This document shows, one piece after another, positions 1 through 5,274 of a stretch of DNA of 9,125 bases (position 1 is the stretch's first letter; every line of letters starts with the position of its first letter). The DNA lies in contig CACXFF010000030.1 of assembly GCA_902766805.1 (NCBI GenBank), forward strand, positions 1 through 9,125, read 5' to 3'. This DNA comes from an uncultured Coriobacteriaceae bacterium (GTDB taxonomy: Bacteria > Actinomycetota > Coriobacteriia > Coriobacteriales > Atopobiaceae). Both the position numbers and the translations under genes were made by a program. The notes under the pieces are model-generated. The model saw only the letters and a program-made list of their open reading frames with translations, made no database searches and was not told where the DNA came from.

Positions 1-1100
1 ATGAACAGGTCGGGGATGAGGACGAACGGGATCATCAGCGGCAGGTTGTAGACGATGGGGTAGCCGTAGATGACGGGCTCGTTGATGTTGAAGATGCCCG
101 GGCCCGCGGCCAGCGACGCGATGGTCTTGGAGGTCTTGTTCTTGGAGAAGAGGAAGGTCGCGATGAGCAGGCACAGGGTGCAGCCGGAGCCGCCGATGAG
201 GCCAAAGGTGTTCACGATCTGCATGTTCATGTAGTGGTCGGGCTGGATGGCGGCGAAGCCACCGGCGGCATAGGACGCCATGTTGTCAGTGATGAGGATG
301 GTGAGCATGGGCTCGGCGAGCACGCCGGAGATGGCGGACTGGTGGATGCCCAGGCAGAAGAGCAGGTTGGCGAAGGTGTAGATGATCACGACGCCCCAGA
401 TGTTGGAGTTGAGGCTCTGCAGCGGCGCTTGGACGAACTGCTTGATGAGGGTGGACAGGTCGGTGTTGAAGCCCACGAAGAGCACGGCGGAGAGCAGGCC
501 AAAGGCAGCGAGCGTGAGCAGCATCGGGATCATGATGTTGAAGGAGCCAGCGACCGCGGGCGGCACGCCCTCGCCCAGGTTGATCTTCAGACGCTCGATG
601 CTGGAGAGCTTGATGAAGAGCGCTGTGGCGAGCAGGCCGATGATGATGGCGCAAAAGAGGCCGTTGGTGCCCGTGTTGGCCGTGGAGAAGACGCCGGTCG
701 CCATGCCGGTCACGTCATCGATCGCGACCTCGACGCTCTGGGGCATGGTCACGAAGAAGGACGCGATGGCCACGACCACGCAGGCGATGTCGCGCTCGTA
801 GCGCATGTTGTGCGCGTGGCAGTAGCCCACGACGCCGGCCAGCAGGATGGCCGAGATGTTGAGCGTGCCCAAGGTGAGGGCGTTGCCCCAATACTGCGCG
901 TTGGCCAGCGCCTGGTCCTGCAGGAACAGCGGGAACACCACGTTGTTGATGAGCACGGCGATGCCGGCCAGGATGTAGAGCGGCATGATCGTGGCGAACG
1001 CGTCGCGCAGCGAGCGCAGGTGCACCTCCGATCCAATCCTGCCGGATATCTCGGCGAACTTGTCGAGGAACGACGACTTGACGGCGGTTTCGTCTCCCAT
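1..1100 (-). CDS. PTS system EIIC permease, lactose/cellobiose family (partial, C-terminus off the left edge)
   Basis: This is the membrane permease subunit of a phosphoenolpyruvate phosphotransferase system. The family carries beta-glucosides or related disaccharides across the membrane while EIIB phosphorylates them. The visible 366 residues begin MGDETAVKSS and contain many hydrophobic segments, for example around residues 37-60, 78-92, 104-118, 146-163 and 185-205. Near residues 335-342 they carry the family's hallmark GIFNINEP motif, followed by VIYGYPIVYN. Full-length members have roughly 430-450 residues, so about 70-80 are missing beyond the window. The start is the ATG at 1098-1100, preceded on the minus strand by AAGGAAAGG about 8 nt upstream. 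No EIIA or EIIB domain is fused to the visible part; they may lie further left or elsewhere. A GntR-type regulator is transcribed divergently from the same intergenic region. The family call is firm, but the sugar is not determined. Confidence 0.93.
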   Translation of the reverse strand, partial: MGDETAVKSSFLDKFAEISGRIGSEVHLRSLRDAFATIMPLYILAGIAVLINNVVFPLFLQDQALANAQYWGNALTLGTLNISAILLAGVVGYCHAHNMRYERDIACVVVAIASFFVTMPQSVEVAIDDVTGMATGVFSTANTGTNGLFCAIIIGLLATALFIKLSSIERLKINLGEGVPPAVAGSFNIMIPMLLTLAAFGLLSAVLFVGFNTDLSTLIKQFVQAPLQSLNSNIWGVVIIYTFANLLFCLGIHQSAISGVLAEPMLTILITDNMASYAAGGFAAIQPDHYMNMQIVNTFGLIGGSGCTLCLLIATFLFSKNKTSKTIASLAAGPGIFNINEPVIYGYPIVYNLPLMIPFVLIPDLF

Positions 1101-1170
1101 GACCCTTTCCTTTCCTTCGGTCGCTTGTGGGCGTCGGCCGGGTGGCCGGCTTAGCAAACATATCTTTTTC

Positions 1171-1192
1171 GTAATTAGGTATGTTTAATTTC
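1171..1192. promoter_or_regulatory. Candidate GntR-family operator over the EIIC transcription start
   Basis: An interrupted palindrome has arms AATTA (1173-1177) and TAATT (1186-1190) around the 8-bp centre GGTATGTT. An outer G/C pair (1171 and 1192) is also complementary. The centre of symmetry is the AT at 1181-1182. A second inverted repeat overlaps it: AAACATA (1156-1162) and TATGTTT (1180-1186). Both lie at or just downstream of the predicted EIIC transcription start, between the PTS gene and the divergent GntR/UTRA gene, where such repressors usually bind. The assignment rests on position and symmetry, because HutC-type operators vary. The rest of the 207-bp intergenic region holds the promoter and the two ribosome binding sites, and no small gene that I can support. 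Confidence 0.45.
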
Positions 1193-1220
1193 ATAATACA
1201 CATGACGGCTTCTTTGGCAA
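1193..1220 (-). promoter_or_regulatory. Predicted sigma70-type promoter for the PTS EIIC gene
   Basis: Read on the minus strand, a -35 hexamer TTGCCA (1220-1215; 5 of 6 to TTGACA) is followed after 16 bp by a -10 hexamer TATTAT (1198-1193; 5 of 6 to TATAAT). Transcription would start near 1186, giving an untranslated leader of about 85 nt before the EIIC start codon. The site lies next to the only clearly AT-rich stretch in the window (about 1151-1200). The predicted start point falls inside the palindromic site described separately, as expected for a repressed promoter. On the plus strand I see only a weak TAATCT (1275-1280) upstream of the GntR gene, without a good -35. Confidence 0.55.
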
Positions 1221-1307
1221 GAGGAATTTTGCGGACGGCGGCACTTTCTTTGCGCCACACGCGCCGAATAGGGGTAATCTGATGTGCCGCAAACCTGAAA
1301 GGACCTC

Positions 1308-2027
1308 ATGCTCAAGTACGAAGTCGTGTCCGGCGACATCATCACGCGTATCACCCAGGGAGAGTTCGGCCCCAACGACCGCCTCCCCACCATCCCCGAG
1401 CTGGCCGACCACTATGGCGTGAGCGCCATCACCGTCAAGCGCGCACTCGACGAGCTGGACGCGCGCGGCCTCATCGCACGCCGACGCGGCTCGGGCACCT
1501 ACGTCAAGGGCATCCCCACGCTCGACCGCAACGCCGAGGGTTGGTCCGTATCAGGCCAGATGATGGGCTTTTCCAACGAGCACGGCACGCTCGGCGAGGC
1601 CGTCAAGTCGCTCGTGCACGAGTTCGAGGTCGTCGAGCCCCCCGAGGAGATCCGCCAGGAGCTGCGTATGGAGCCGGAGGACTTCGCCTACCGCATCTGC
1701 CGCACGCGCTTCGCCAACGGGCTGCCGCGCGTCGTGGAGTACACCTATATGCCGCTCAGCGTGATCCCCGGTCTCAGGCGCAGCCATGCGGAGGGTTCCA
1801 TCTACCGCTACATCGCCGACGAGCTGGGACTGAGCATCGACAGCGCCCACCGCAGGGTGCGCGCGGTGAACCCCACGCCCGACGAGATGGTCTGGCTGGG
1901 CGTCGAAGCGTCCACGCCCCTGCTCGAGATCAAGCAGGTCGGCTTCCTGAACGACGGCACACCCTTCGAGTGGTCCATCAGCCGCCATCAGCAGGACTAC
2001 GAGCTCCTCGTCATCAGCCACCACTAG
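1308..2027 (+). CDS. GntR-family transcriptional regulator, HutC/UTRA subfamily
   Basis: This is a 239-residue DNA-binding regulator, a normal length for the subfamily. Residues 1-68 form the GntR winged helix: the core contains LPTIPELADHYGVS, then TVKRALDELDARGLI, and the wing is RRRGSGTYV (58-66). Residues about 90-237 match a UTRA ligand domain, with the characteristic NGLPRVVEYTYMP segment and a C-terminal part where a ligand contact region ends in WSISRHQQDYELLV. UTRA domains usually bind a sugar phosphate or other small metabolite that releases the repressor from DNA. The start ATG has GAAAGGA at 1297-1303, a rather short 4-nt spacing. The divergent gene is a PTS EIIC, so the likely job is local repression of that uptake operon (inference). 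GmuR- or BglR-like roles beside beta-glucoside PTS genes are the nearest known analogues. Confidence 0.92.
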   Translation: MLKYEVVSGDIITRITQGEFGPNDRLPTIPELADHYGVSAITVKRALDELDARGLIARRRGSGTYVKGIPTLDRNAEGWSVSGQMMGFSNEHGTLGEAVKSLVHEFEVVEPPEEIRQELRMEPEDFAYRICRTRFANGLPRVVEYTYMPLSVIPGLRRSHAEGSIYRYIADELGLSIDSAHRRVRAVNPTPDEMVWLGVEASTPLLEIKQVGFLNDGTPFEWSISRHQQDYELLVISHH

Positions 2028-2033
2028 GCACGG

Positions 2034-2066
2034 GGCCAGCGCACGGCCAGCGCACGCTCGGCGCAC
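2034..2066 (+). repeat. Short tandem repeat, 11-bp unit, downstream of the GntR gene
   Basis: Two perfect head-to-tail copies of GGCCAGCGCAC occupy 2034-2044 and 2045-2055. A degenerate third copy (GCTCGGCGCAC) follows at 2056-2066. The array begins 7 bp after the GntR stop codon and ends just before the A-tract of the convergent operon's terminator. It does not itself form a clear terminator hairpin. It may be simple replication slippage in a GC-rich spacer; no function can be assigned. Confidence 0.7.
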
Positions 2067-2070
2067 GGCC

Positions 2071-2102
2071 AAAAAAAGCGCCCGGGACGGACCCAGGCGC
2101 TT
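2071..2102 (-). terminator. Rho-independent terminator of the ABC transporter operon
   Basis: The arms AAGCGCC (2076-2082) and GGCGCTT (2096-2102) pair perfectly. An inner GGG/CCC stem (2084-2086 with 2092-2094), separated by one C.A mismatch, closes a 5-nt loop. On the minus strand the hairpin is followed by a run of seven Ts (A-tract at 2071-2077), the classic intrinsic terminator layout, 24 bp after the ATPase stop codon. In the plus direction the same hairpin follows the GntR gene but is not followed by a T-tract, so it would terminate gntR transcripts only weakly. Confidence 0.9.
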
Positions 2103-2125
2103 GCGGCAAGCGATAGGACGCGAGG

Positions 2126-2917
2126 TTAGCCCAGCAGCATGCGGTCGGAGGACATGTCCTCACCGGCCTCCTCGAATTTGGCCATGAGGTCGGCGCGGTG
2201 CAGATGCGCCTTCTCCTCGCCCGACACGTCATAGATCACGCGGCCGTCGCACATCATGATGAGGCGATTGCCCAGGCGGATGGCGTCGTGCATGTTGTGC
2301 GTGACCATGAGCGTGGTGAGGTGGTCCTCCTCCACGATCTCGGTCGTGAGCTCGAGCACCTTGGCCGCTGTCTTGGGATCCAGGGCGGCAGTGTGCTCGT
2401 CGAGCAGCAGCAGGTCGGGCTTCTTCAGCGATGCCATGAGCAGCGTGAGCGCCTGACGCTGGCCGCCAGAGAGCAGGCCAACCTTGTCGGACAGGCGCGT
2501 CTCGAGCCCCAGGCCGAGCATCTTGAGCTTGTCGGCGAACAGCTCGCGTTCGGCGGCCGTGATGCCCCAGCGCAGGGTGCGACGCTGGCCACGGCGCGCC
2601 GCCAGGGCCATGTTCTCGTCGATCTGCATGTCGGCGGCGGTGCCACGCATGGGGTCCTGGAACACGCGGCCCAGGTATTGGGCGCGCTTGGGCTCGGACA
2701 GGCGCGTGATGTCGACGCCGTCGAGCGTGATGCGGCCGGCGTCCACCGGGAACACGCCCGCGATGGAGTTGAGCATCGTGGACTTGCCCGCGCCGTTGCC
2801 GCCGATGACAGTCACAAAATCGCCCGGCGCCAGGTGCAGGTTGAGCCCGTTGAGCGCCACCTTCTCCGTCACAGTGCCCTTGTTGAAGGTCTTGGAGATG
2901 TTGGAGAGCGTCAGCAT
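2126..2917 (-). CDS. ABC transporter ATP-binding protein, putative tryptophan/tyrosine (TrpZ-like) type
   Basis: This cytoplasmic ATPase of 263 residues energises an importer. All nucleotide-binding motifs are intact: Walker A GGNGAGKS (39-46), Q-loop Q87 in RVFQDP, signature LSGGQ (149-153), Walker B LLLLDE (169-174), D-loop ALD (178-180) and switch His207 in VTHNMHD. The DEHTAALDPKTA sequence after Walker B is typical of the putative tryptophan/tyrosine ABC family. Its ATG directly abuts the TAA of the upstream permease gene with no intervening base, and a GGGAGG-type ribosome site lies inside the end of that gene, so translation is probably coupled. It is the last gene of a minus-strand operon (binding protein, permease, ATPase) that ends at the terminator near 2071-2102. 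The ATPase call is certain; the substrate is inferred from the neighbouring genes. Confidence 0.95.
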   Translation of the reverse strand: MLTLSNISKTFNKGTVTEKVALNGLNLHLAPGDFVTVIGGNGAGKSTMLNSIAGVFPVDAGRITLDGVDITRLSEPKRAQYLGRVFQDPMRGTAADMQIDENMALAARRGQRRTLRWGITAAERELFADKLKMLGLGLETRLSDKVGLLSGGQRQALTLLMASLKKPDLLLLDEHTAALDPKTAAKVLELTTEIVEEDHLTTLMVTHNMHDAIRLGNRLIMMCDGRVIYDVSGEEKAHLHRADLMAKFEEAGEDMSSDRMLLG

Positions 2918-3835
2918 TTACGCCTCGCCTCCCTTCGAGAAGGACCGTCGCGCAGCCGCTCGCTCCATGACCACCGGCACGGCCAAGGCCAGGGCGACGA
3001 TGATGGCCGAGAGCAGCTTCATGTCGTTGGGGTCCAGGCCCATCTGCAGGACGATGGCGCGGATGAGGAAGTACATGATGGAGCCCACCACGGCCGCGAT
3101 GAGGCGGCTGGAGAACGAACGCAGGTGGCCGGGCATCACGCGGCCCAGGACCTCGCCGATGACGATGGCGGCCAGGCCGACGATGATCGCGCCGGTGCCC
3201 ATGCCCACGTCGGCGTACTTCTGGCTCTGGCACACGAGCGCGCCGGAGAGGCCCACCAGGCCGTTGGAGACCATGAGGGCGAGCAGCTTGGTGATGCGCG
3301 TGTCCACGCCCAACGCGCGGACCATGTCCTCGTTGTTGCCCGTGGCGCGCAGCGCGGAGCCGATCTCGGTCCCAAAGAACCAGTACAGCGCGCCGATGAG
3401 GGCGACCGTGAGCAACAGGCCGATGATGATGGTGGCGACGTTGACGCCCAAGCCCGTCACGCCGGCGAAATCGGAGAAGATGGTGTGGTTGCGCAGCAGC
3501 GGCACGTTGGCCTTGCCCATGATGCGCAGGTTGATGGACCACAGTCCTATCTGCGTGAGGATGCCCGCGAGGATGGCGGGTATGTCAAAGACCGTGTGCA
3601 GCAGGCCCGTGACCGCTCCAGCGAGCACGCCCACGAGCAGGCCAGCCAAAAGCCCGAGCCACGGATCGATGCCCGTCTCCACGATGAGAACCGCGCAGGT
3701 GCACCCGCCCAACGCAAAGCTGCCGTCCACCGTCAGGTCTGCGATGTCCAGCAGACGGAAGGTGATGTACACGCCCAGCACCATGACACCCCAGAGGATG
3801 CCTTGGGCTATCGCGCCTTGAAACGCCAAGAACAT
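2918..3835 (-). CDS. ABC transporter permease, BPD_transp_2 family (TrpY-like)
   Basis: This 305-residue integral membrane protein forms the translocation channel. About eight or nine hydrophobic segments are visible (for example 8-26, 40-56, 58-79, 130-150, 212-234, 250-270 and 277-293). Near the N-terminus it has DLTVDGSF (33-40), typical of the putative tryptophan/tyrosine permeases related to LivH. The cytoplasmic coupling loop ALRATGNNEDMVRALG (161-176) matches the ATPase-contact loop of the branched-chain type permeases. The C-terminus is basic (MERAAARRSFSKGG). The ATG start is preceded on the minus strand by AGAAAGGA, a good ribosome binding site. It lies 119 bp downstream of the binding-protein gene and touches the ATPase gene. 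A single permease gene implies a homodimer. Confidence 0.93.
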   Translation of the reverse strand: MFLAFQGAIAQGILWGVMVLGVYITFRLLDIADLTVDGSFALGGCTCAVLIVETGIDPWLGLLAGLLVGVLAGAVTGLLHTVFDIPAILAGILTQIGLWSINLRIMGKANVPLLRNHTIFSDFAGVTGLGVNVATIIIGLLLTVALIGALYWFFGTEIGSALRATGNNEDMVRALGVDTRITKLLALMVSNGLVGLSGALVCQSQKYADVGMGTGAIIVGLAAIVIGEVLGRVMPGHLRSFSSRLIAAVVGSIMYFLIRAIVLQMGLDPNDMKLLSAIIVALALAVPVVMERAAARRSFSKGGEA

Positions 3836-3871
3836 ACGCGATCCTTTCTCAACGCCCTTCTTGACACGTTA

Positions 3872-3898
3872 TGCCCTGGCGCAAGGAACGCCAGGGCA
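3872..3898 (-). promoter_or_regulatory. Intercistronic stem-loop between binding-protein and permease genes
   Basis: A perfect 10-bp GC-rich stem, TGCCCTGGCG (3872-3881) with CGCCAGGGCA (3889-3898), closes a 7-nt loop. On the transcribed minus strand it is not followed by a T-tract, so it is not a full intrinsic terminator. Its place, just after the solute-binding protein gene and before the permease, matches the 3'-stabilising or partially terminating hairpins that let binding proteins outnumber the membrane parts in many ABC operons. That role is inference; the structure itself is plain in the sequence. Confidence 0.75.
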
Positions 3899-3954
3899 CA
3901 GATGAAGATAAACCGTTGTGGCCAATCTCGTAGCCGACCTCGGCAGATTCTCTC

Positions 3955-4974
3955 TTACTTCGTGGAGTCCAGCACGCTCAGGTCCACGCCCAAAGTCTTG
4001 GCGGTCTCCTCGTTCTTGACCAGGGTGCACTCCTCGGCCGCGAGGTGCTCGATGGCCATGGTCGCGGGCTTCTCGCCCTGCAGGACCTTGACGGCCATGG
4101 CGGCGGCACGCTTGCCGAGCTCCGTATAGTTGATGGAGTAGGAGACCAGGCCGCCGTTCTTGACCATGTTCTCCTCGCCCACCACGGTGGGGAGCTTGTT
4201 CTCGTTGCAGATCTGGGCGACGGTGGCCATGCCCGACGCGATGGTGTTGTCGGTGGGGCAGTACAGGACGTCGATCTTGCCCACCGCGGACTCCACCACA
4301 GACTGGATGTCGTTGGTGTTGGAGACGGTGAAGTCCTGGGTCTCCAGGCTGTACTTGGCGGCAGCATCGCGCGCCATCTTGGCCTGGATCTCGGAGTTGG
4401 ACTCGTTGGAGGCGTAGAGCAGGCCGACCTTCTTGGCCTGCGGGAAGAGCTTGTTGATCAGCTCGAACTGCTCGGCGACCGGCGTGAGGTCGGAGGTGCC
4501 GGTGATGTTGCCGCCAGGGGCGTCGTTGCTCGCCACCAGGCCAGAGCCCGCGAAATCGGTCACGGCCGTGCCGATGACGGGAATCTCGGTCGTGGCACCG
4601 GCGCAGGCCTCGACGGCCGGGGTGGCGATGGCCAAGATGAGGTCGTTCTTGTCGTTGACCAGGGTCTGGGCCGCGGTCTGGCAGGCGGACTGGTCGCCGG
4701 AGGCGTTCAGGTCGTTGGTGATCTCGTAGGCGATGCCGGCTTCCTTCAGGCCCGCGACGAAGCCGTCGTGGGCGGCGTCGAGCGCCTCGTGCTGCGTGAG
4801 CTGCAGGATGCCAATCCTATAGGTAGTGCCGCCAGCGGCAGCCGTGGTGGCCGCAGTCGTGGTGGCGGCGCTGGTGGTGGCCGGAGCGTTGTTGCCGCCG
4901 CAGGCCGCCAGGCCAAAGGCCGCAAGGCCCGTGCCGGCGAGCGTCAGGAACGAGCGGCGCGAAATGTTGTTCAT
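3955..4974 (-). CDS. ABC transporter substrate-binding lipoprotein, ABC_sub_bind family (putative tryptophan/tyrosine, TrpX-like)
   Basis: This is the extracellular solute receptor of the importer, 339 residues. The N-terminus MNNISRRSFLTLAG has a twin-arginine (Tat) motif, then a hydrophobic segment and the lipobox LAAC. Cys25 would be lipid-modified and anchor the protein to the membrane. A Thr/Ala-rich linker (about 28-51) precedes the periplasmic-binding fold, which starts YRIGILQLTQHEALD (52 onward), typical of PF04392. Later segments such as VIGTAVTDF, VGLLYASNESNSE and LPTVVGEENMVKNGGLVSYSINY fit this family. An open frame extends upstream, but the ATG at 4972-4974 is chosen because it starts the signal peptide exactly. 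The nearest ribosome-binding sequence is only AAAGAGAG (4981-4988); a better GGAGGGG lies 16 nt away. First gene of the ABC operon. Some Gram-positive relatives bind aromatic amino acids, but the ligand here is unproven. Confidence 0.93.
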   Translation of the reverse strand: MNNISRRSFLTLAGTGLAAFGLAACGGNNAPATTSAATTTAATTAAAGGTTYRIGILQLTQHEALDAAHDGFVAGLKEAGIAYEITNDLNASGDQSACQTAAQTLVNDKNDLILAIATPAVEACAGATTEIPVIGTAVTDFAGSGLVASNDAPGGNITGTSDLTPVAEQFELINKLFPQAKKVGLLYASNESNSEIQAKMARDAAAKYSLETQDFTVSNTNDIQSVVESAVGKIDVLYCPTDNTIASGMATVAQICNENKLPTVVGEENMVKNGGLVSYSINYTELGKRAAAMAVKVLQGEKPATMAIEHLAAEECTLVKNEETAKTLGVDLSVLDSTK

Positions 4975-4995
4975 GAGTGTCTCTCTTTCTCCCCT

Positions 4996-5055
4996 CCGCC
5001 TGGGCGGGCGGATTCCTTGGCACCGCTGCAGAGTGCCGAGCTGGGCAGCGGTTCC
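4996..5055 (-). promoter_or_regulatory. Structured mRNA leader of the ABC operon (two hairpins)
   Basis: On the transcribed minus strand the leader can form a long stem. An arm of GG, A, ACCGCTGC (5055-5045) pairs with GCAGCGGT, G, CC (5029-5019): 8 bp perfect, one mismatch, then 2 bp, around a 15-nt loop. Closer to the gene, CCGCC (5011-5007) and GGCGG (5000-4996) can pair with a 6-nt loop. The second arm runs directly into the GGAGGGG ribosome-binding-like sequence. I do not find a T-box NGGNACCGCG-type element, tryptophan codons in a leader peptide, or another riboswitch core I recognise. A regulatory role is possible but unproven. Confidence 0.4.
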
Positions 5056-5088
5056 TAATTCAGCCGTTTTTACCCGCGTTCGTCCATG

Positions 5089-5117
5089 TAAATACGGGAA
5101 ACGTTGCGGGATGGAAA
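5089..5117 (-). promoter_or_regulatory. Weak candidate promoter for the ABC operon
   Basis: On the minus strand TTTCCA (5117-5112; 4 of 6 to the -35 consensus) is followed after 17 bp by TATTTA (5094-5089; 3 of 6 to the -10 consensus). This is the most AT-rich spot between the GH32 terminator and the binding-protein gene. Initiation near 5082 would place both leader hairpins in the mRNA. The match is modest and the real start could lie elsewhere. Confidence 0.28.
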
Positions 5118-5176
5118 CACGCATGGGGCAGCCATGAAACATTCGCTGCGGCGGGGGCGCGGGCGGCGCATGCCGG

Positions 5177-5209
5177 CAGGGACAGGCGCGCCAGCAGGGA
5201 CAGGCGCGC
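5177..5209. repeat. Duplicated 15-bp direct repeat, 18-bp period
   Basis: CAGGGACAGGCGCGC occurs twice without mismatch, at 5177-5191 and 5195-5209, separated by CAG. The pair lies between the GH32 terminator (5216-5253) and the candidate ABC promoter. It is very GC-rich and could come from slippage. Together with the leader it accounts for most of the roughly 300-bp gene-free stretch 4975-5274, in which I see no coding region I can support. Confidence 0.75.
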
Positions 5210-5215
5210 GGGCCC

Positions 5216-5253
5216 AAAAGACGAGGCGCGTCGGTTGCCCGGCGCGCCTCGTC
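5216..5253 (-). terminator. Rho-independent terminator of the GH32 gene
   Basis: An uninterrupted 11-bp stem, GACGAGGCGCG (5220-5230) with CGCGCCTCGTC (5243-5253), closes a 12-nt loop. On the minus strand it is followed by TTTT (A-run at 5216-5219). It starts 21 bp after the GH32 stop codon. The T-run is short, but the stem is very stable. It separates GH32 transcription from the ABC operon downstream. Confidence 0.85.
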
Positions 5254-5274
5254 CCAGGGAAGGTGTGCGATGGT

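Noticed and set aside
234..1154. Open frame of 306 codons on the plus strand
   Set aside because: It is antisense to the PTS EIIC gene, which has clear family motifs. The Gly/Asp/Glu/His-rich product is a shadow.
2198..4129. Very long open frame (643 codons) on the plus strand
   Set aside because: It is antisense to the intact ABC ATPase and permease, is rich in His, Asp, Gln, Ala and Gly as GC-rich shadow frames are, resembles no family, and lacks a convincing ribosome binding site.
4045..5058. Open frame of 337 codons on the plus strand
   Set aside because: It is antisense to the solute-binding lipoprotein gene and has the same shadow composition.
5070..5087. Mini open frame MDERG as an attenuator leader peptide for the ABC operon
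   Set aside because: It has no ribosome binding site and no Trp, Tyr or Phe codons, so it offers no basis for amino-acid attenuation.
4975..5100. T-box riboswitch upstream of the putative tryptophan/tyrosine transporter
   Set aside because: I do not find the conserved T-box antiterminator sequence or a terminator/T-tract pair in the leader.
5097..5109. GGAAACGTTGC-like sequence as a second LacI-type operator
   Set aside because: Its symmetry is incomplete (GAAACGTT, then GC in place of TC) and it lies by the ABC operon promoter, not a sugar gene. Too weak to list.
4975..5217. N-terminal extension of the solute-binding protein (81 extra codons)
   Set aside because: The Tat signal peptide and lipobox begin exactly at the ATG at 4974. 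The extension is Pro/Arg/Cys-rich, crosses the leader hairpins and repeats, and would bury the signal peptide.
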